Source: Candidatus Adiutrix sp. (GTDB taxonomy: Bacteria; Desulfobacterota; Desulfarculia; Adiutricales; Adiutricaceae). Taken from it: a stretch of 64,000 nucleotides of DNA. The position numbers were made by a program, and so were the translations under genes. Every line of letters starts with the position of its first letter. Position 1 is the first letter of the stretch. Shown here piece after piece: positions 7,327-15,316 of this stretch. The notes under the pieces were generated by a model. That model was not told where the DNA came from. It did not search any database and saw nothing but the letters and a program-made list of their open reading frames with translations. The DNA is taken from assembly GCA_031263565.1 (NCBI GenBank), contig JAISFR010000004.1, positions 1 through 64,000 of the forward strand. Direction: 5' to 3'.

Positions 7327-8754
7327 ATGAATTTCAAAAAAGAAATAGGCCTCCGAGCCCCGGGTTTGAACCGGGGCTTTTTCATCGCCCTGGAAGGTCT
7401 CGACGGGGCCGGCAAAAGCACCCAGGCGCGCCTCCTGGCCGGGGCCTTAAGCGCCCTCGGCTTGCGGCCCCTGAGTGTCAAGGAACCCGGCGACGGCCCC
7501 TGGGGCCGGAAGATAAAGGCCCTGGCCCGGGCCGGCCGCCAGGGGCTGAGCCCCGGGGAAGAACTGAATTACTTTGTGCGGGACCGGGCCGAAGACGTGG
7601 CCGAAAACATCGGCCCGGCTCTTCTGGCCGGGCGGCCGGTGCTGGCCGACCGTTACATTCTCAGCAACGTGGCCTACCAGTCGGCCCTGGGCCTTTCGGA
7701 GGCCGTCATTTTAAACGCCAACCGTGATTTCCCCTGGCCGGATCTCATCGTCGTTTTAGAACTGCCCGTGGAGACGGGCCTGGGCCGCATCGCCTCCGGG
7801 CGGGCCGGGGGGCCTGATCAGGCCTTTGAAAAGCGTGATTTTCTGGAGAAAGTCAAGGCCGCTTTCGACCGCCAGAGCGGCCCCTGGCTGCTGCGCCTGG
7901 ACGCCCGGGACGAGCCTTCGGCCATTACGGCCCGGATAATCGAAGAGCTGCGCGGGCGCGGCTTTATCCGGGAAAAAAATGCGCGGATCGTCGACAGCCA
8001 CTGCCATCTTTCCCTGGGCGGCTTTGAGCGGGATCAGGCCGAGGTCATCGACCGGGCCCGCCAGGCGGGGGTGACGGCCATGCTGGAGGTGGGCCTGGGG
8101 CCGGAGAGCTGCCGCCGGGTTCTGGATCTGGCCGGGCGCGAGCCGGATATCCATCCGGTGCTGGGCTGGCACCCTCACGAAGCCGACGAATTCAGCCAGG
8201 CCGGCCTCCGGGAACTGCTGGACCTGGCCAAAGAGCCCGGAGTAAAAGGTTTTGGCGAGGTCGGCCTTGATTTCTGCCTGATGCGTTCCAGCCGGGAAAA
8301 ACAGCTTCTGGCCTTTGAAAGCCTTTTGGAGGCCGTCGGGGAACTGGACCTGCCCCTGGTCATCCACAGCCGCGACGCGTTTAAGGAAACTTATGCCCTT
8401 TTGAAAAAATACGTCCCGACCCTGAAACGGGGCGGGGTCATCCACTGCTTCACCCTGGGCTGGGCCGAGGCCCGGGCCTATCTGGATCTGGGCTTTTATC
8501 TGTCACTGCCCGGGCCGCTCACTTTTCCGAAGAATACGGAGATGCGGGAGGCGGCGGCCTTGATTCCGGCCGAAAAAATGCTGGTGGAAACCGACGCCCC
8601 TTATCTGGCCCCGGTCCCCTTCCGGGGGCGGCGCAATGAGCCGTCTTACCTGGTCTATCATCTGGCGGCCCTGGCCGAAATCCGGGGCCTGGATTTGGCG
8701 GCGGCCGCCGAACTGACCAGCGCCAACGCCGGCCGCCTCTTTCGTCTGCCCTGA
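7327..8754 (+). CDS. Fusion of thymidylate kinase and TatD-family metal-dependent DNase
   Basis: 475 residues in one uninterrupted frame. Residues about 15-212 are a thymidylate kinase (dTMP to dTDP): P-loop LEGLDGAGKSTQARLL (22-37), KEPGDGPWGRKIK, the FVRDRAED helix and ADRYILSNVAYQ (107-118). Residues 221-475 are a complete TatD hydrolase: IVDSHCHLSL (H225, H227), the metal glutamate in FGEVGLDF (E311), VIHSRDAF (H347), VIHCFTLG (H373) and VETDAPYLAP (D423). The junction is short (about 8 residues). The two genes are often neighbours in bacteria, usually with holB nearby, but are normally separate; holB is not here. It is not a frameshift artefact because a real single frame crosses the boundary. 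maf follows. Confidence 0.9.
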   Translation: MNFKKEIGLRAPGLNRGFFIALEGLDGAGKSTQARLLAGALSALGLRPLSVKEPGDGPWGRKIKALARAGRQGLSPGEELNYFVRDRAEDVAENIGPALLAGRPVLADRYILSNVAYQSALGLSEAVILNANRDFPWPDLIVVLELPVETGLGRIASGRAGGPDQAFEKRDFLEKVKAAFDRQSGPWLLRLDARDEPSAITARIIEELRGRGFIREKNARIVDSHCHLSLGGFERDQAEVIDRARQAGVTAMLEVGLGPESCRRVLDLAGREPDIHPVLGWHPHEADEFSQAGLRELLDLAKEPGVKGFGEVGLDFCLMRSSREKQLLAFESLLEAVGELDLPLVIHSRDAFKETYALLKKYVPTLKRGGVIHCFTLGWAEARAYLDLGFYLSLPGPLTFPKNTEMREAAALIPAEKMLVETDAPYLAPVPFRGRRNEPSYLVYHLAALAEIRGLDLAAAAELTSANAGRLFRLP

Positions 8755-8820
8755 TAAATTCCGGGGGCTCCCTGAAAATGAAATTTTCCAGAGCCTGAGT
8801 TCCGAGGTTCCCACCTGATT

Positions 8821-9414
8821 ATGATCTCCGAAAAATTGATCCTGGCCTCCTCATCCCCCCGCCGGGCCGAAATTCTGGCCTGGGCGGGTCTGCCTTTTGA
8901 AATCCGGCCGGCCGATATCGACGAGCGCCGCCGGCCCGGCGAGCCGCCCCTGGAATACGCCCTGCGCCTGGCCCGGGGCAAGGCCCTGGCCCGGGCCGAG
9001 GCCGGCCGCTTGAGTCTGGGCGCCGACACCACGGTTTTCATCGGCGACCGCATCTTTGAAAAGCCGGCCGGCCCGCAAGAGGCGGCCGAACACCTCCGTT
9101 TTTTGAGCGGCCGCACCCATCAGGTGGTGACCGCCTTTGCCCTGGCCGCCGGCGGCCGGCTGCTTCACGCCGAGCCGGTCGTCAGCCGGGTCAGCTTCCG
9201 CCCTTTAAGCGAACTGATGATTGAAAAGTACGTGGCCACCGGCGAGGGGCTGGACAAGGCCGGCGCCTATGGCCTTCAGGGCGGGGGAGGCTTTCTGGTG
9301 GAAGCCATCGAAGGTTCCTACAGCAATGTCGTGGGCCTGCCGCTGACCGAACTGCTCAGGGCTCTGGAAAATCTGCCCCGGCCCGGGAACCTCCATTTAA
9401 ATCCTGAAGCCTGA
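8821..9414 (+). CDS. maf: Maf-family nucleotide pyrophosphatase
   Basis: 197 residues. Maf/YhdE-type enzymes hydrolyse dTTP, UTP or modified nucleotides and act as house-cleaning pyrophosphatases. It has the N-terminal LASSSPRRAEILAWAG, the DIDE loop, the catalytic GADTTV (GADT-V/T) strand, EKPAGPQEAAEHL, the SGRTHQVVTAF strand, and DKAGAYGLQG followed by VEAIEGSYSNVVGLPL. All are canonical. The last 59 bases overlap the 3' end of the convergent glycosyltransferase gene, so the C-terminal tail beyond LTELL may be dispensable. Confidence 0.95.
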   Translation: MISEKLILASSSPRRAEILAWAGLPFEIRPADIDERRRPGEPPLEYALRLARGKALARAEAGRLSLGADTTVFIGDRIFEKPAGPQEAAEHLRFLSGRTHQVVTAFALAAGGRLLHAEPVVSRVSFRPLSELMIEKYVATGEGLDKAGAYGLQGGGGFLVEAIEGSYSNVVGLPLTELLRALENLPRPGNLHLNPEA

Positions 9415-10120
9415 GGTATTTTTTCAGGGTATATTCGCCGTTCAAAAAACACAGCGCCCAGCAGACCGGACCGCCCAGCAGGCCCAGGTTGATGATGAAC
9501 ATCTTAAACTGGTTCCAGAGCAGATGAGTCCAGATAGTCCAGGAAGAGGGGGTTTTCCCCTTTTTATGGGCGTCGTCCGCCCATAAGCCGGCATATTGAT
9601 CGAGTTTCCGGAAATAATGATCCCAGTCGCGATAGGTGTAATGCCTGAGGGCGCCCAGCGGCTTTTCCGGGAGGGAGAAAACCGGTTGGGCGTGGACCAG
9701 CCCCTGCCAGCGCACCGCTCCGCGGGGAAAGAGGCGGGGGACCCGGTCGGCTTTCAGCGGCCCGAAGCGGTGGCGGCGGCCGAAAGCGAAATTGCGGCGC
9801 AGCACCGTACCCACCGCCGCCGGACCTTGGGCCAGGTGTTTTCTGATAGCCTCCAGAAGGCCGGGGGTGAAACGTTCATCAGCGTCCAGGATGAAAATCC
9901 AATCTCCTCGGGCCTCGGAAGCTCCGAAATTCATCTGGTCGGCGAAATTCGCCAGTTGGCGGCGGATAACCCTGGCCCCCCGGGCTTCGGCCAGAGAGGC
10001 GGTCCCATCCTGGCTGTGGTCGTCCAGCACCAGGATTTCGTCAACGCCCGAAGCGCTGTCCAGGCAGGCTTCAATGTTCCGTTCTTCGTTTTTGGCCATG
10101 ACGATTACCGTGACCGTCAT
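9356..10120 (-). CDS. Family 2 glycosyltransferase, WaaE/KdtX-like
   Basis: 254 residues, start at 10120 with AAGGGGG upstream. A GT-A fold: VTVIVMAKNEERNIEACL at the N-terminus, VDEILVLDDHSQDGT, then ANFADQMNFG and the nucleotide/metal motif IFILDADERFTP. The QMNFGA-ARGDW pattern and the RVPRLFPRG and W-H segments resemble lipopolysaccharide-core transferases of the WaaE (KdtX) group that add glucose or heptose. A C-terminal hydrophobic segment (FKMFIINLGLLGGPVCWALCFL) probably touches the inner membrane. Its 3' end overlaps maf on the other strand by 59 bases. Sugar specificity cannot be read from the sequence. Confidence 0.88.
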   Translation of the reverse strand: MTVTVIVMAKNEERNIEACLDSASGVDEILVLDDHSQDGTASLAEARGARVIRRQLANFADQMNFGASEARGDWIFILDADERFTPGLLEAIRKHLAQGPAAVGTVLRRNFAFGRRHRFGPLKADRVPRLFPRGAVRWQGLVHAQPVFSLPEKPLGALRHYTYRDWDHYFRKLDQYAGLWADDAHKKGKTPSSWTIWTHLLWNQFKMFIINLGLLGGPVCWALCFLNGEYTLKKYLRLQDLNGGSRAGADFPEP

Positions 10121-10191
10121 TAAAAACCCCCTTCGCGATGACCTGTCGCCCAAGCCCTGACCATATTAGCAAAAACGCCCAGTATAAGCTA

Positions 10192-10220
10192 TTGCTTTCC
10201 GGTTGAGATACTGGTATAAT
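10192..10220 (+). promoter_or_regulatory. Strong promoter upstream of the HU gene
   Basis: TTGCTT (10192-10197), 17-base spacer, perfect TATAAT (10215-10220) with an upstream TGG giving an extended -10. The predicted start is near 10227, so the HU transcript would carry a leader of about 165 nt. Confidence 0.7.
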
Positions 10221-10226
10221 AAGTAG

Positions 10227-10321
10227 TTGATTAGACTGATTTTTGTCTTAAGGCCAGAGCGGCTGAGGGTCGCCCGAAGGTCTTGGGCGCCTCTGGCCGC
10301 AACTTGTTGCGGCCGGTTTTT
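10227..10321 (+). ncRNA. Structured HU leader with terminator hairpin: candidate small RNA or attenuator
   Basis: Downstream of the strong promoter, GGCCAGAG (10252-10259) can pair with CTCTGGCC (10291-10298), enclosing a smaller GCCC/GGGC hairpin. GGCCGCAAC (10295-10303) pairs perfectly with GTTGCGGCC (10306-10314; the 2-base loop means the closing pair opens) and is followed by GG and TTTTT. The two helices share GGCC 10295-10298, so they are mutually exclusive, as in an anti-terminator/terminator pair. It could be a stand-alone RNA of about 95 nt or a control element for HU. It does not show the conserved SRP RNA or 6S RNA motifs I know. Pairing is seen; function is inferred. Confidence 0.45.
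10295..10321 (+). terminator. Intrinsic terminator-like hairpin in the HU leader
   Basis: Nine-base perfect inverted repeat GGCCGCAAC/GTTGCGGCC followed by GGTTTTT. It lies about 70 bases before the HU ATG and would end transcription prematurely unless the alternative pairing forms. Confidence 0.55.
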
Positions 10322-10393
10322 GAACACCGGGCCTATATTGTGGTTTTTATCGAGTCCCCACCAGGCTTCACGGTAACAAGGAGAGAACAGGCA

Positions 10394-10666
10394 ATGACGA
10401 AAGCTGAGCTGACCGCCCAAGTGGCGGAGGAAACCGGTCTGACCAGGGCCGCCTCCAAGGAAGTTCTCGACAGCATTTTGGCCCAGATCACCAGGACCCT
10501 GAAAAAAGAAGGGCGTTTTGCCCTTTTCGGACTGGGCATCTTTGAAGTGGTCAAACGCAAAAAGAGAATCGCCCGCAACCCGCGGACCGCCGAACCGGCG
10601 GTGGTCAAGGCCCACCAGGCGGTCAAATTCAAGGCGGCCAAATCGTTGAAAGAGACCTTGAATTAA
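10394..10666 (+). CDS. HU-family DNA-binding protein
   Basis: 90 residues, full length. HU dimers bend DNA and compact the nucleoid. MTKAELTAQVAEETGLTRAA is the classic HU N-terminal helix pair; FALFGLGIFEVVKRKKR and the beta-arm RIARNPRTAEPAVVKAHQAVKF with the intercalating Asn-Pro (RNP) are clear. The ATG at 10394 has AAGGAGA nine bases upstream; the longer in-frame extension is leader RNA. Strong promoter and structured leader point to high, regulated expression. An atypical HU/IHF-like protein is encoded at 28881. Confidence 0.95.
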   Translation: MTKAELTAQVAEETGLTRAASKEVLDSILAQITRTLKKEGRFALFGLGIFEVVKRKKRIARNPRTAEPAVVKAHQAVKFKAAKSLKETLN

Positions 10667-10723
10667 GGGCTCAGGTTCTTTCTGGACAGGCCCTGATGAT
10701 TTTTCCGGGGGAATAATTGAACT

Positions 10724-11923
10724 GTGCCCATGCCGCGCGTCATCCTGATCCTGTTGCTGTTTTTCGTGTTTCTGGTCCGGCCGGCGGAAGTTCCGGCCCG
10801 GGAGGCCTCCTCGCCTTCCCCGGCCGCCGCCCAGGACCGGCCTGAAGACAGCCCCCTGGTCAAGCTTTACAAAAGCGCCCCGGCCGGTGAAGTGAGCAAG
10901 GCCCTGGCCGCCGGGGCCAAGGTGAACCTGCCCGACGCCGACGGGCTGACCCCGCTGATGCTGGCCGCCGGCTTCAATTCCGATCCGGAGGTGGTCACCC
11001 TCCTGGCCGCCGCCGGCGCCGACCTTTCGGCCCGGGAAAACAACTATGGCCTGACCGCCCTGATGCTGGCCGCCTCCGGCAATATGCCGGGCGTGGTCGA
11101 GGCTCTTCTGGAGGCCGGCGCCGAAGTTGACCAGCGTGATTTGTGGGGGGGCACGGCTCTCTATCACGCGGCCGGCAACAGCCGCAATCCGGGGGTCACC
11201 CTGTTTTTACTGCGGGCCGGGGCCGACCCGGAGGTGGCGGTCAACGGCCGGACCCCGCTGATGCAGGCGGTGGCCGTGGGCAATAAAGAGGCTTTGGGGG
11301 TTCTGCTGTCGCGAAAGGCCAAAGTCGCCTCGGCCGACCAGGAGGGCCGCACGGCCCTTCATCTCTGGGCCGCCGCCGCTGAGGAGCCGCTTCTGCTGAC
11401 CGACCTGCTCCAGGCCGGCGCCGACCTGGAAGCCAGGACCAATGAAGGCCTGACCCCCTATCTCAGCGCCGTGGCCGTCAATCCCGCGCTGGCGGTCATC
11501 GAGGCCCTGCGCGCGGCCGGCGCCGAGACCGGCGGACAGGACCGGCACGGGGCCGATGCCCTGCTCCTGGCCTCGCTCAGCAACCCCAACCCGGAAGTGA
11601 TCAAATATCTGCTGCGCCAGGGGGCGGACGTCAATGCCGTCCGCCCCAACGGGCTGACCCCGCTCCTGGCGGCGGCCGGCAACCCCGCGGCCGAAGTGGC
11701 CCGCAGCCTGATTCTGGCCGGGGCCGACATAGAGGCGGTGGATGCCCAGGGCCGCAATGCCCTGATCCTGGCCACCTGGCTCAACCCCAATGAAGAGGTG
11801 GCCAAAGTAATGGTGGGCGGCGGCCTCGACCCCCTGGCCACCGACCGTGAAGGCCGCAGCGCTTTTGATTACGCCGGCGGGGAACGCCCGGAGCTGCTGC
11901 GCTTTTTCAAACGGGAGCCCTGA
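10724..11923 (+). CDS. Secreted ankyrin-repeat protein
   Basis: 399 residues from a GTG (an ATG two codons later is equally possible; the ribosome-binding site GGGGGA is closer to the GTG). A hydrophobic signal segment (VILILLLFFVFLV) ends near residue 25. Residues about 48-395 form ten ankyrin repeats of 33-36 residues, each with the G-TPLMLAA helix and a GAD turn (for example DGLTPLMLAAG, NGRTPLMQAV, NGLTPLLAAAG). No catalytic domain. Export implies a periplasmic or secreted protein-binding scaffold. Ankyrin proteins are frequent in host-associated bacteria but also in free-living ones, so lifestyle should not be inferred. A HAD phosphatase gene follows after 15 bases. Confidence 0.88.
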   Translation: MPMPRVILILLLFFVFLVRPAEVPAREASSPSPAAAQDRPEDSPLVKLYKSAPAGEVSKALAAGAKVNLPDADGLTPLMLAAGFNSDPEVVTLLAAAGADLSARENNYGLTALMLAASGNMPGVVEALLEAGAEVDQRDLWGGTALYHAAGNSRNPGVTLFLLRAGADPEVAVNGRTPLMQAVAVGNKEALGVLLSRKAKVASADQEGRTALHLWAAAAEEPLLLTDLLQAGADLEARTNEGLTPYLSAVAVNPALAVIEALRAAGAETGGQDRHGADALLLASLSNPNPEVIKYLLRQGADVNAVRPNGLTPLLAAAGNPAAEVARSLILAGADIEAVDAQGRNALILATWLNPNEEVAKVMVGGGLDPLATDREGRSAFDYAGGERPELLRFFKREP

Positions 11924-11938
11924 GGTAATCTCAAAAAG

Positions 11939-12571
11939 ATGTTACAGACCGTTATATTCGATTTCGACCTGACTTTGGTGGATTCGGTTTACGCCATCAC
12001 CAGGGGCCTGAATAAAATGGCCGGCCATTTCGGCCTGCCGGCCGTCACGGAGAACGACACCCGCCGGGTCATGAGTCTGGAATCAAGGGATTTTTGGATG
12101 AAGCTCTGGGGACGTTACGACGAGGCCTGGAGCGCTTTTTTTGTGGCCGAAGTGGCCGGGGACGAGCCTAATTTTCTGGAAGTGGCCCCCGGAGTCGAGG
12201 AACTGTTGGGGCGTCTTAAAAAGCAAGGGCTGAGTCTGGGGCTGGCCACCAACCGGGACAACGCCTGGGCCGCCCTGGCGGGCATCGGCCTGGCCCGTTT
12301 TTTCGATACGGCCGTGGGCTCCGGGGACGTCGCTCACGGCAAGCCATCGCCGGACATGATCTTTATGGCTATGGACCAGATGCAGTCCGACCCGGCGCAG
12401 ACTCTTTATGTGGGTGACGCGGTTTTCGACATGCTGGCCGCCTCCCGGGCCGGTGTCCGGGCGGTGGGCCTTTTGGAGGGCGGCACTCCGCACGAGGAAC
12501 TGCTGGCCGCCGGGGCCTGGCGGATACTTCACGGTCTTCAGGACCTCGAGGAGGTCATGGCCGCTTTTTAG
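11939..12571 (+). CDS. HAD-superfamily hydrolase, phosphoglycolate-phosphatase-like
   Basis: 210 residues. HAD motifs: I, FDFDLTLVDS (nucleophile and acid Asp); II, LATNRDN; III, Lys in GKPSPDMIFMA; IV, YVGDAVFDM. A helical C1 cap lies between motifs I and II (residues about 17-85), as in Gph and pyrophosphatase PpaX. Substrate not determinable; a sugar phosphate or 2-phosphoglycolate is likely. Possibly cotranscribed with the ankyrin gene. Downstream is a large hairpin shared with a convergent gene. Confidence 0.88.
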   Translation: MLQTVIFDFDLTLVDSVYAITRGLNKMAGHFGLPAVTENDTRRVMSLESRDFWMKLWGRYDEAWSAFFVAEVAGDEPNFLEVAPGVEELLGRLKKQGLSLGLATNRDNAWAALAGIGLARFFDTAVGSGDVAHGKPSPDMIFMAMDQMQSDPAQTLYVGDAVFDMLAASRAGVRAVGLLEGGTPHEELLAAGAWRILHGLQDLEEVMAAF

Positions 12572-12610
12572 GGGTTCCCCGCCCGGGGCCTGGCCCATCG
12601 GGCTTTCCTG

Positions 12611-12655
12611 GGGCTTCATAACACTTAAAGAGGAGCTTTAAGCGTTATGAAGCCC
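12611..12655. terminator. Long hairpin between convergent genes, probable bidirectional terminator
   Basis: Twenty-base arms 12611-12630 and 12636-12655 pair with one mismatch around AGGAG. The right arm touches the stop codon of the radical SAM gene (12655-12657), and the HAD gene ends 40 bases to the left. There is no strong T-run, so termination would rely on the stem or Rho; mRNA 3'-end protection is an alternative. Confidence 0.55.
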
Positions 12656-13680
12656 TAATTGGTTGAAAGATAGGGCACGCTGCAGGCCCGGCAGGCCGGG
12701 AGGTCATAATAGCGGCCGTTTAAATGGGCCTGGCGCAGTTCCAGGTAGGCCGGGCTCCGCCAGATTTCCCCAATGGACTGCCGACGGGCGTCGCCCACGA
12801 TCAGCCGGCGTTCCCAGTCGCCGCAGCAGGGGCCGGCCGGGCCGTCCCAGAAGACGAAAAAGCGCCGGAAAAGATCCGGGCAGACAAAGCCGGGGAAGAG
12901 ACCGTAAGTTTTTTCATAATCCAGGCCCATGACCGTGGGCCGCCCAAAACCTATTTCGGCCACCTTCAGATCCCGAAAAAGCTTGATATAGTCAGCCTTG
13001 AGCTTCTCCAATTCGTCGCCGGCCAGATTTTTCGGCAGCACCATCGAGGCTCTGGTCTGAAGGCCCTTTTTGCCCAGTTCTTCCTTACTCTCCATAAAGT
13101 CCCGGATATTGGCCAGGGTTTTTTCATATTCGGCCCCCACCCTGACCGCCTCATATTCGGCCGGGTAGGGCGAATCAAAAGAGAAGAAAATGTCGCTCAG
13201 ACCGGCCTCCAAAAGGCGCCGCGATTTCTCCCGGCTCAAAAGCGTGGCATTGGTGTTGATCATGACCCAGAGCCCGGCTTCAGCGGCCAGGCTGACCATG
13301 TCTTCCAGCCGGGAATAGAGCAGCGGCTCGCCCAGAAAATTGAGCTTGACCGACTTGAGCCCCTCTTGGGCGCCTTCCTCGATCAGCCGCCGATACAGCC
13401 CGAAATCCATGTCGCCCAGGCGGCCTTCCGGGTTCCAGTCCGGCCGGCCCTCCTTAAGGTAATAAGTCCGGGGGCACATTGAGCAGCTGAGGTTGCAGCG
13501 GTTGGTGGGGTCGATGTCCAGATGCAGGGGAAAGGCTCCGGCTTCCCGCATTCCGGGCCGTTCATCCCACTGCCGCCGGTATTCCCGATAATCCGGGCGC
13601 CGATAGGGGCGCCAGTCAAGTTCGGGCGGGGCGGCCAGCTCATAATAAGTCGGGCTGCGATAGTTGATCGGCTCCGCCAT
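12655..13680 (-). CDS. Radical SAM protein with SPASM-like C-terminus
   Basis: 341 residues. The SAM-binding 4Fe-4S motif is CNLSCSMC (C62, C66, C69) after HLDIDPTNR. The TIM-barrel continues with LNFLGEPLLYSRLEDMV (GEP motif) and INTNATLLS. The C-terminal region has cysteines in VCPDLFRRFF, GPCCGDWER and PACRACSVPY, typical of a SPASM auxiliary-cluster domain with an IGEIWRSPAYLELR segment. Such proteins modify peptides, mature enzymes or act on sugars; no precursor peptide is visible nearby. The ATG overlaps the upstream IMP cyclohydrolase stop by one base, so it belongs to the same operon. Confidence 0.88.
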   Translation of the reverse strand: MAEPINYRSPTYYELAAPPELDWRPYRRPDYREYRRQWDERPGMREAGAFPLHLDIDPTNRCNLSCSMCPRTYYLKEGRPDWNPEGRLGDMDFGLYRRLIEEGAQEGLKSVKLNFLGEPLLYSRLEDMVSLAAEAGLWVMINTNATLLSREKSRRLLEAGLSDIFFSFDSPYPAEYEAVRVGAEYEKTLANIRDFMESKEELGKKGLQTRASMVLPKNLAGDELEKLKADYIKLFRDLKVAEIGFGRPTVMGLDYEKTYGLFPGFVCPDLFRRFFVFWDGPAGPCCGDWERRLIVGDARRQSIGEIWRSPAYLELRQAHLNGRYYDLPACRACSVPYLSTN

Positions 13681-14264
13681 TAGTTGGCCAAATAATCGGC
13701 GATCGTCCGGTCATACTCGCTGGTGCGGCGATAGACTTTCCGGGCCAGGTAGCGGCGGGTTTCCAGGCTGGTCTGGCCGGTGGCCGTCAATTCCCCCAAA
13801 ACCAGGGCATAGTCGCCGCTGTCGCAGAGCACGGTGACCGAGGCGAAATTCTTGGCCCCGGCCCGCAAAAGGCAGGGCCCGCCGATGTCGATATTTTCGA
13901 TGGCTTCCTCGAAAGTCACCCCGGGTTTGGCGATGGTGGCCTCAAAGGGGTAGAGGTTGACCACCAGAAGGTCGATCGGGCCATAGCCCCGCTCGGCCAT
14001 CTGGGCCATGTGTTCCGGCCGGTCCCGGCGATGGAGGAGCCCGGCGTGAATTTTGGGATGAAGGGTCTTGACCCGCCCGTCCAGAATTTCCGGGGAACCG
14101 GTGTAGTCAGCCACTTCGGCGACTTTCAGCCCTCCCCCGCTCAAAGCCTTGGCCGTGCCGCCGGTGGACAGGATCTCCACGCCCAGGCCGGCCAGGGTCC
14201 GGCCCAGTTCCAAAAGTCCGCTCTTGTCGGAAACGCTGATCAGGGCACGTTCCACTTTCTTCAT
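13680..14264 (-). CDS. purH: Stand-alone IMP cyclohydrolase (N-terminal half of PurH)
   Basis: 194 residues covering only the MGS-like IMP cyclohydrolase domain of Pur[52 protein letters not shown] ([11 protein letters not shown] is diagnostic), [29 protein letters not shown] and a C-terminal [11 protein letters not shown]. Full PurH is about 510-520 residues and carries AICAR formyltransferase C-terminally; that half is absent here and the following codons encode an unrelated radical SAM protein. The final step of IMP synthesis is therefore intact, and AICAR formylation must be encoded elsewhere. It overlaps obg by four bases (ATGA). Confidence 0.92.
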   Translation of the reverse strand: MKKVERALISVSDKSGLLELGRTLAGLGVEILSTGGTAKALSGGGLKVAEVADYTGSPEILDGRVKTLHPKIHAGLLHRRDRPEHMAQMAERGYGPIDLLVVNLYPFEATIAKPGVTFEEAIENIDIGGPCLLRAGAKNFASVTVLCDSGDYALVLGELTATGQTSLETRRYLARKVYRRTSEYDRTIADYLAN

Positions 14265-15316
14265 CTTGAGTCATCCATTTCCGGCCGCGTGGCCTCTTCC
14301 TTTTCGCGATATTTACAGATCTGGCGCCAGATGGCGCGTTTAAGGTCAACCAGGCCCTGGCCGGTGGCCGAGGAAAAAGGGTAGACGGCGGTGCGTGGTC
14401 TGGCCTTCTTAAGGGCGGCCAGGGCGCCCTGGCCTTCGGCCAGGTCCATCTTGCCCAGGGCGATGATCTGGGGTTTTTTGGCCAGGTTACGGTCAAAGGC
14501 CCGCAGTTCTTTTTTTATTTTTTCCAGGTCGCGTGTGGGCTGGCCGGCCTCAAGCCGCAGCGGGTCAAGAACATGAACCAGCACCGCGCAGCGGGTGAGG
14601 TGCTTCAAAAACTGGTGCCCCAGCCCGGCGCCCTTGGCCGCCCCGTCGATGAGGCCCGGAAGGTCGGCCAGGACGAAAGAGTGGCCGTCGTCATCCCGCG
14701 CCCCCTCCACCGAGACCACCCCCAGGTTGGGGACCAGGGTGGTGAAAGGGTAGTCGGCGATTTTGGGCCTGGCCGCCGACAGGCGGGAAATGAGGGTTGA
14801 TTTGCCCACGTTGGGATAGCCCAGCAGGCCGGCGTCGGCCAGAAGGCGCAATTCCAGGCGCAGGCGTCGGCTCTGGCCTTCCTCGCCGGGCTGGGCGTAA
14901 CGGGGGCTGCGGTGGCCGCCGGAGGCGAAATTGGAGTTGCCCAGGCCGCCGCGCCCGCCTTTGGCGGCCACGCAGACCGCCCCGGCCTCGGCCAGGTCGG
15001 CCAGTTGCTCGTCTGTTTCGGCGTCAAAGATCACCGTGCCCGGCGGCACGGCCAGGCGGACGTCCGGCCCGGCTTCGCCGCTTTTCCGCCGCCCCTGGCC
15101 GGGCCGTCCGTTGCCGGCCTTGAAATGCTGGTTGAGGTGGAAGCGCAACAGGGTTTCCTTCTGGCTGACGGCTTCGACAATGACGTCGCCGCCGCGTCCG
15201 CCGTCGCCGCCGTCCGGCCCGCCCCTGGGTACATATTTTTCCCGGCGGAAGCTGGCGCAGCCGGCCCCGCCGTGCCCGGAACTGATGTATATTTTGGCCT
15301 GATCGACGAATTTCAT
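14261..15316 (-). CDS. obg: Obg/CgtA GTPase, ribosome assembly
   Basis: 351 residues. Obg domain: [17 protein letters not shown] and [20 protein letters not shown], the glycine-rich OBG fold that docks on the 50S subunit. G domain: Walker [16 protein letters not shown], switch [22 protein letters not shown] and the ALGKMDLAE (NKxD-like, here GKMD) motif. A short charged C-terminus ([18 protein letters not shown]). Usually obg follows rplU-rpmA; these are not here. ATGA overlaps join it to the GT9 gene upstream and the IMP cyclohydrolase gene downstream. The G4 motif has Gly instead of the usual Asn (GKMD rather than NKxD), a deviation worth noting. Confidence 0.95.
   Translation of the reverse strand: MKFVDQAKIYISSGHGGAGCASFRREKYVPRGGPDGGDGGRGGDVIVEAVSQKETLLRFHLNQHFKAGNGRPGQGRRKSGEAGPDVRLAVPPGTVIFDAETDEQLADLAEAGAVCVAAKGGRGGLGNSNFASGGHRSPRYAQPGEEGQSRRLRLELRLLADAGLLGYPNVGKSTLISRLSAARPKIADYPFTTLVPNLGVVSVEGARDDDGHSFVLADLPGLIDGAAKGAGLGHQFLKHLTRCAVLVHVLDPLRLEAGQPTRDLEKIKKELRAFDRNLAKKPQIIALGKMDLAEGQGALAALKKARPRTAVYPFSSATGQGLVDLKRAIWRQICKYREKEEATRPEMDDSR

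Noticed and set aside
8755-8820. Possible terminator after tmk-tatD
   Set aside because: The CTGAAAAT/ATTTTCCAG hairpin is short, with no T-run, and maf probably belongs to the same transcript.
10227-10321. SRP RNA or 6S RNA in the HU leader
   Set aside because: The conserved GGAAG/AGCAG loops of SRP RNA and the long open-complex bubble of 6S RNA are not found.
10166-11167. 333-codon open frame on the minus strand over HU and the ankyrin gene
   Set aside because: Antisense to HU and the ankyrin repeats, no start context, no motif.
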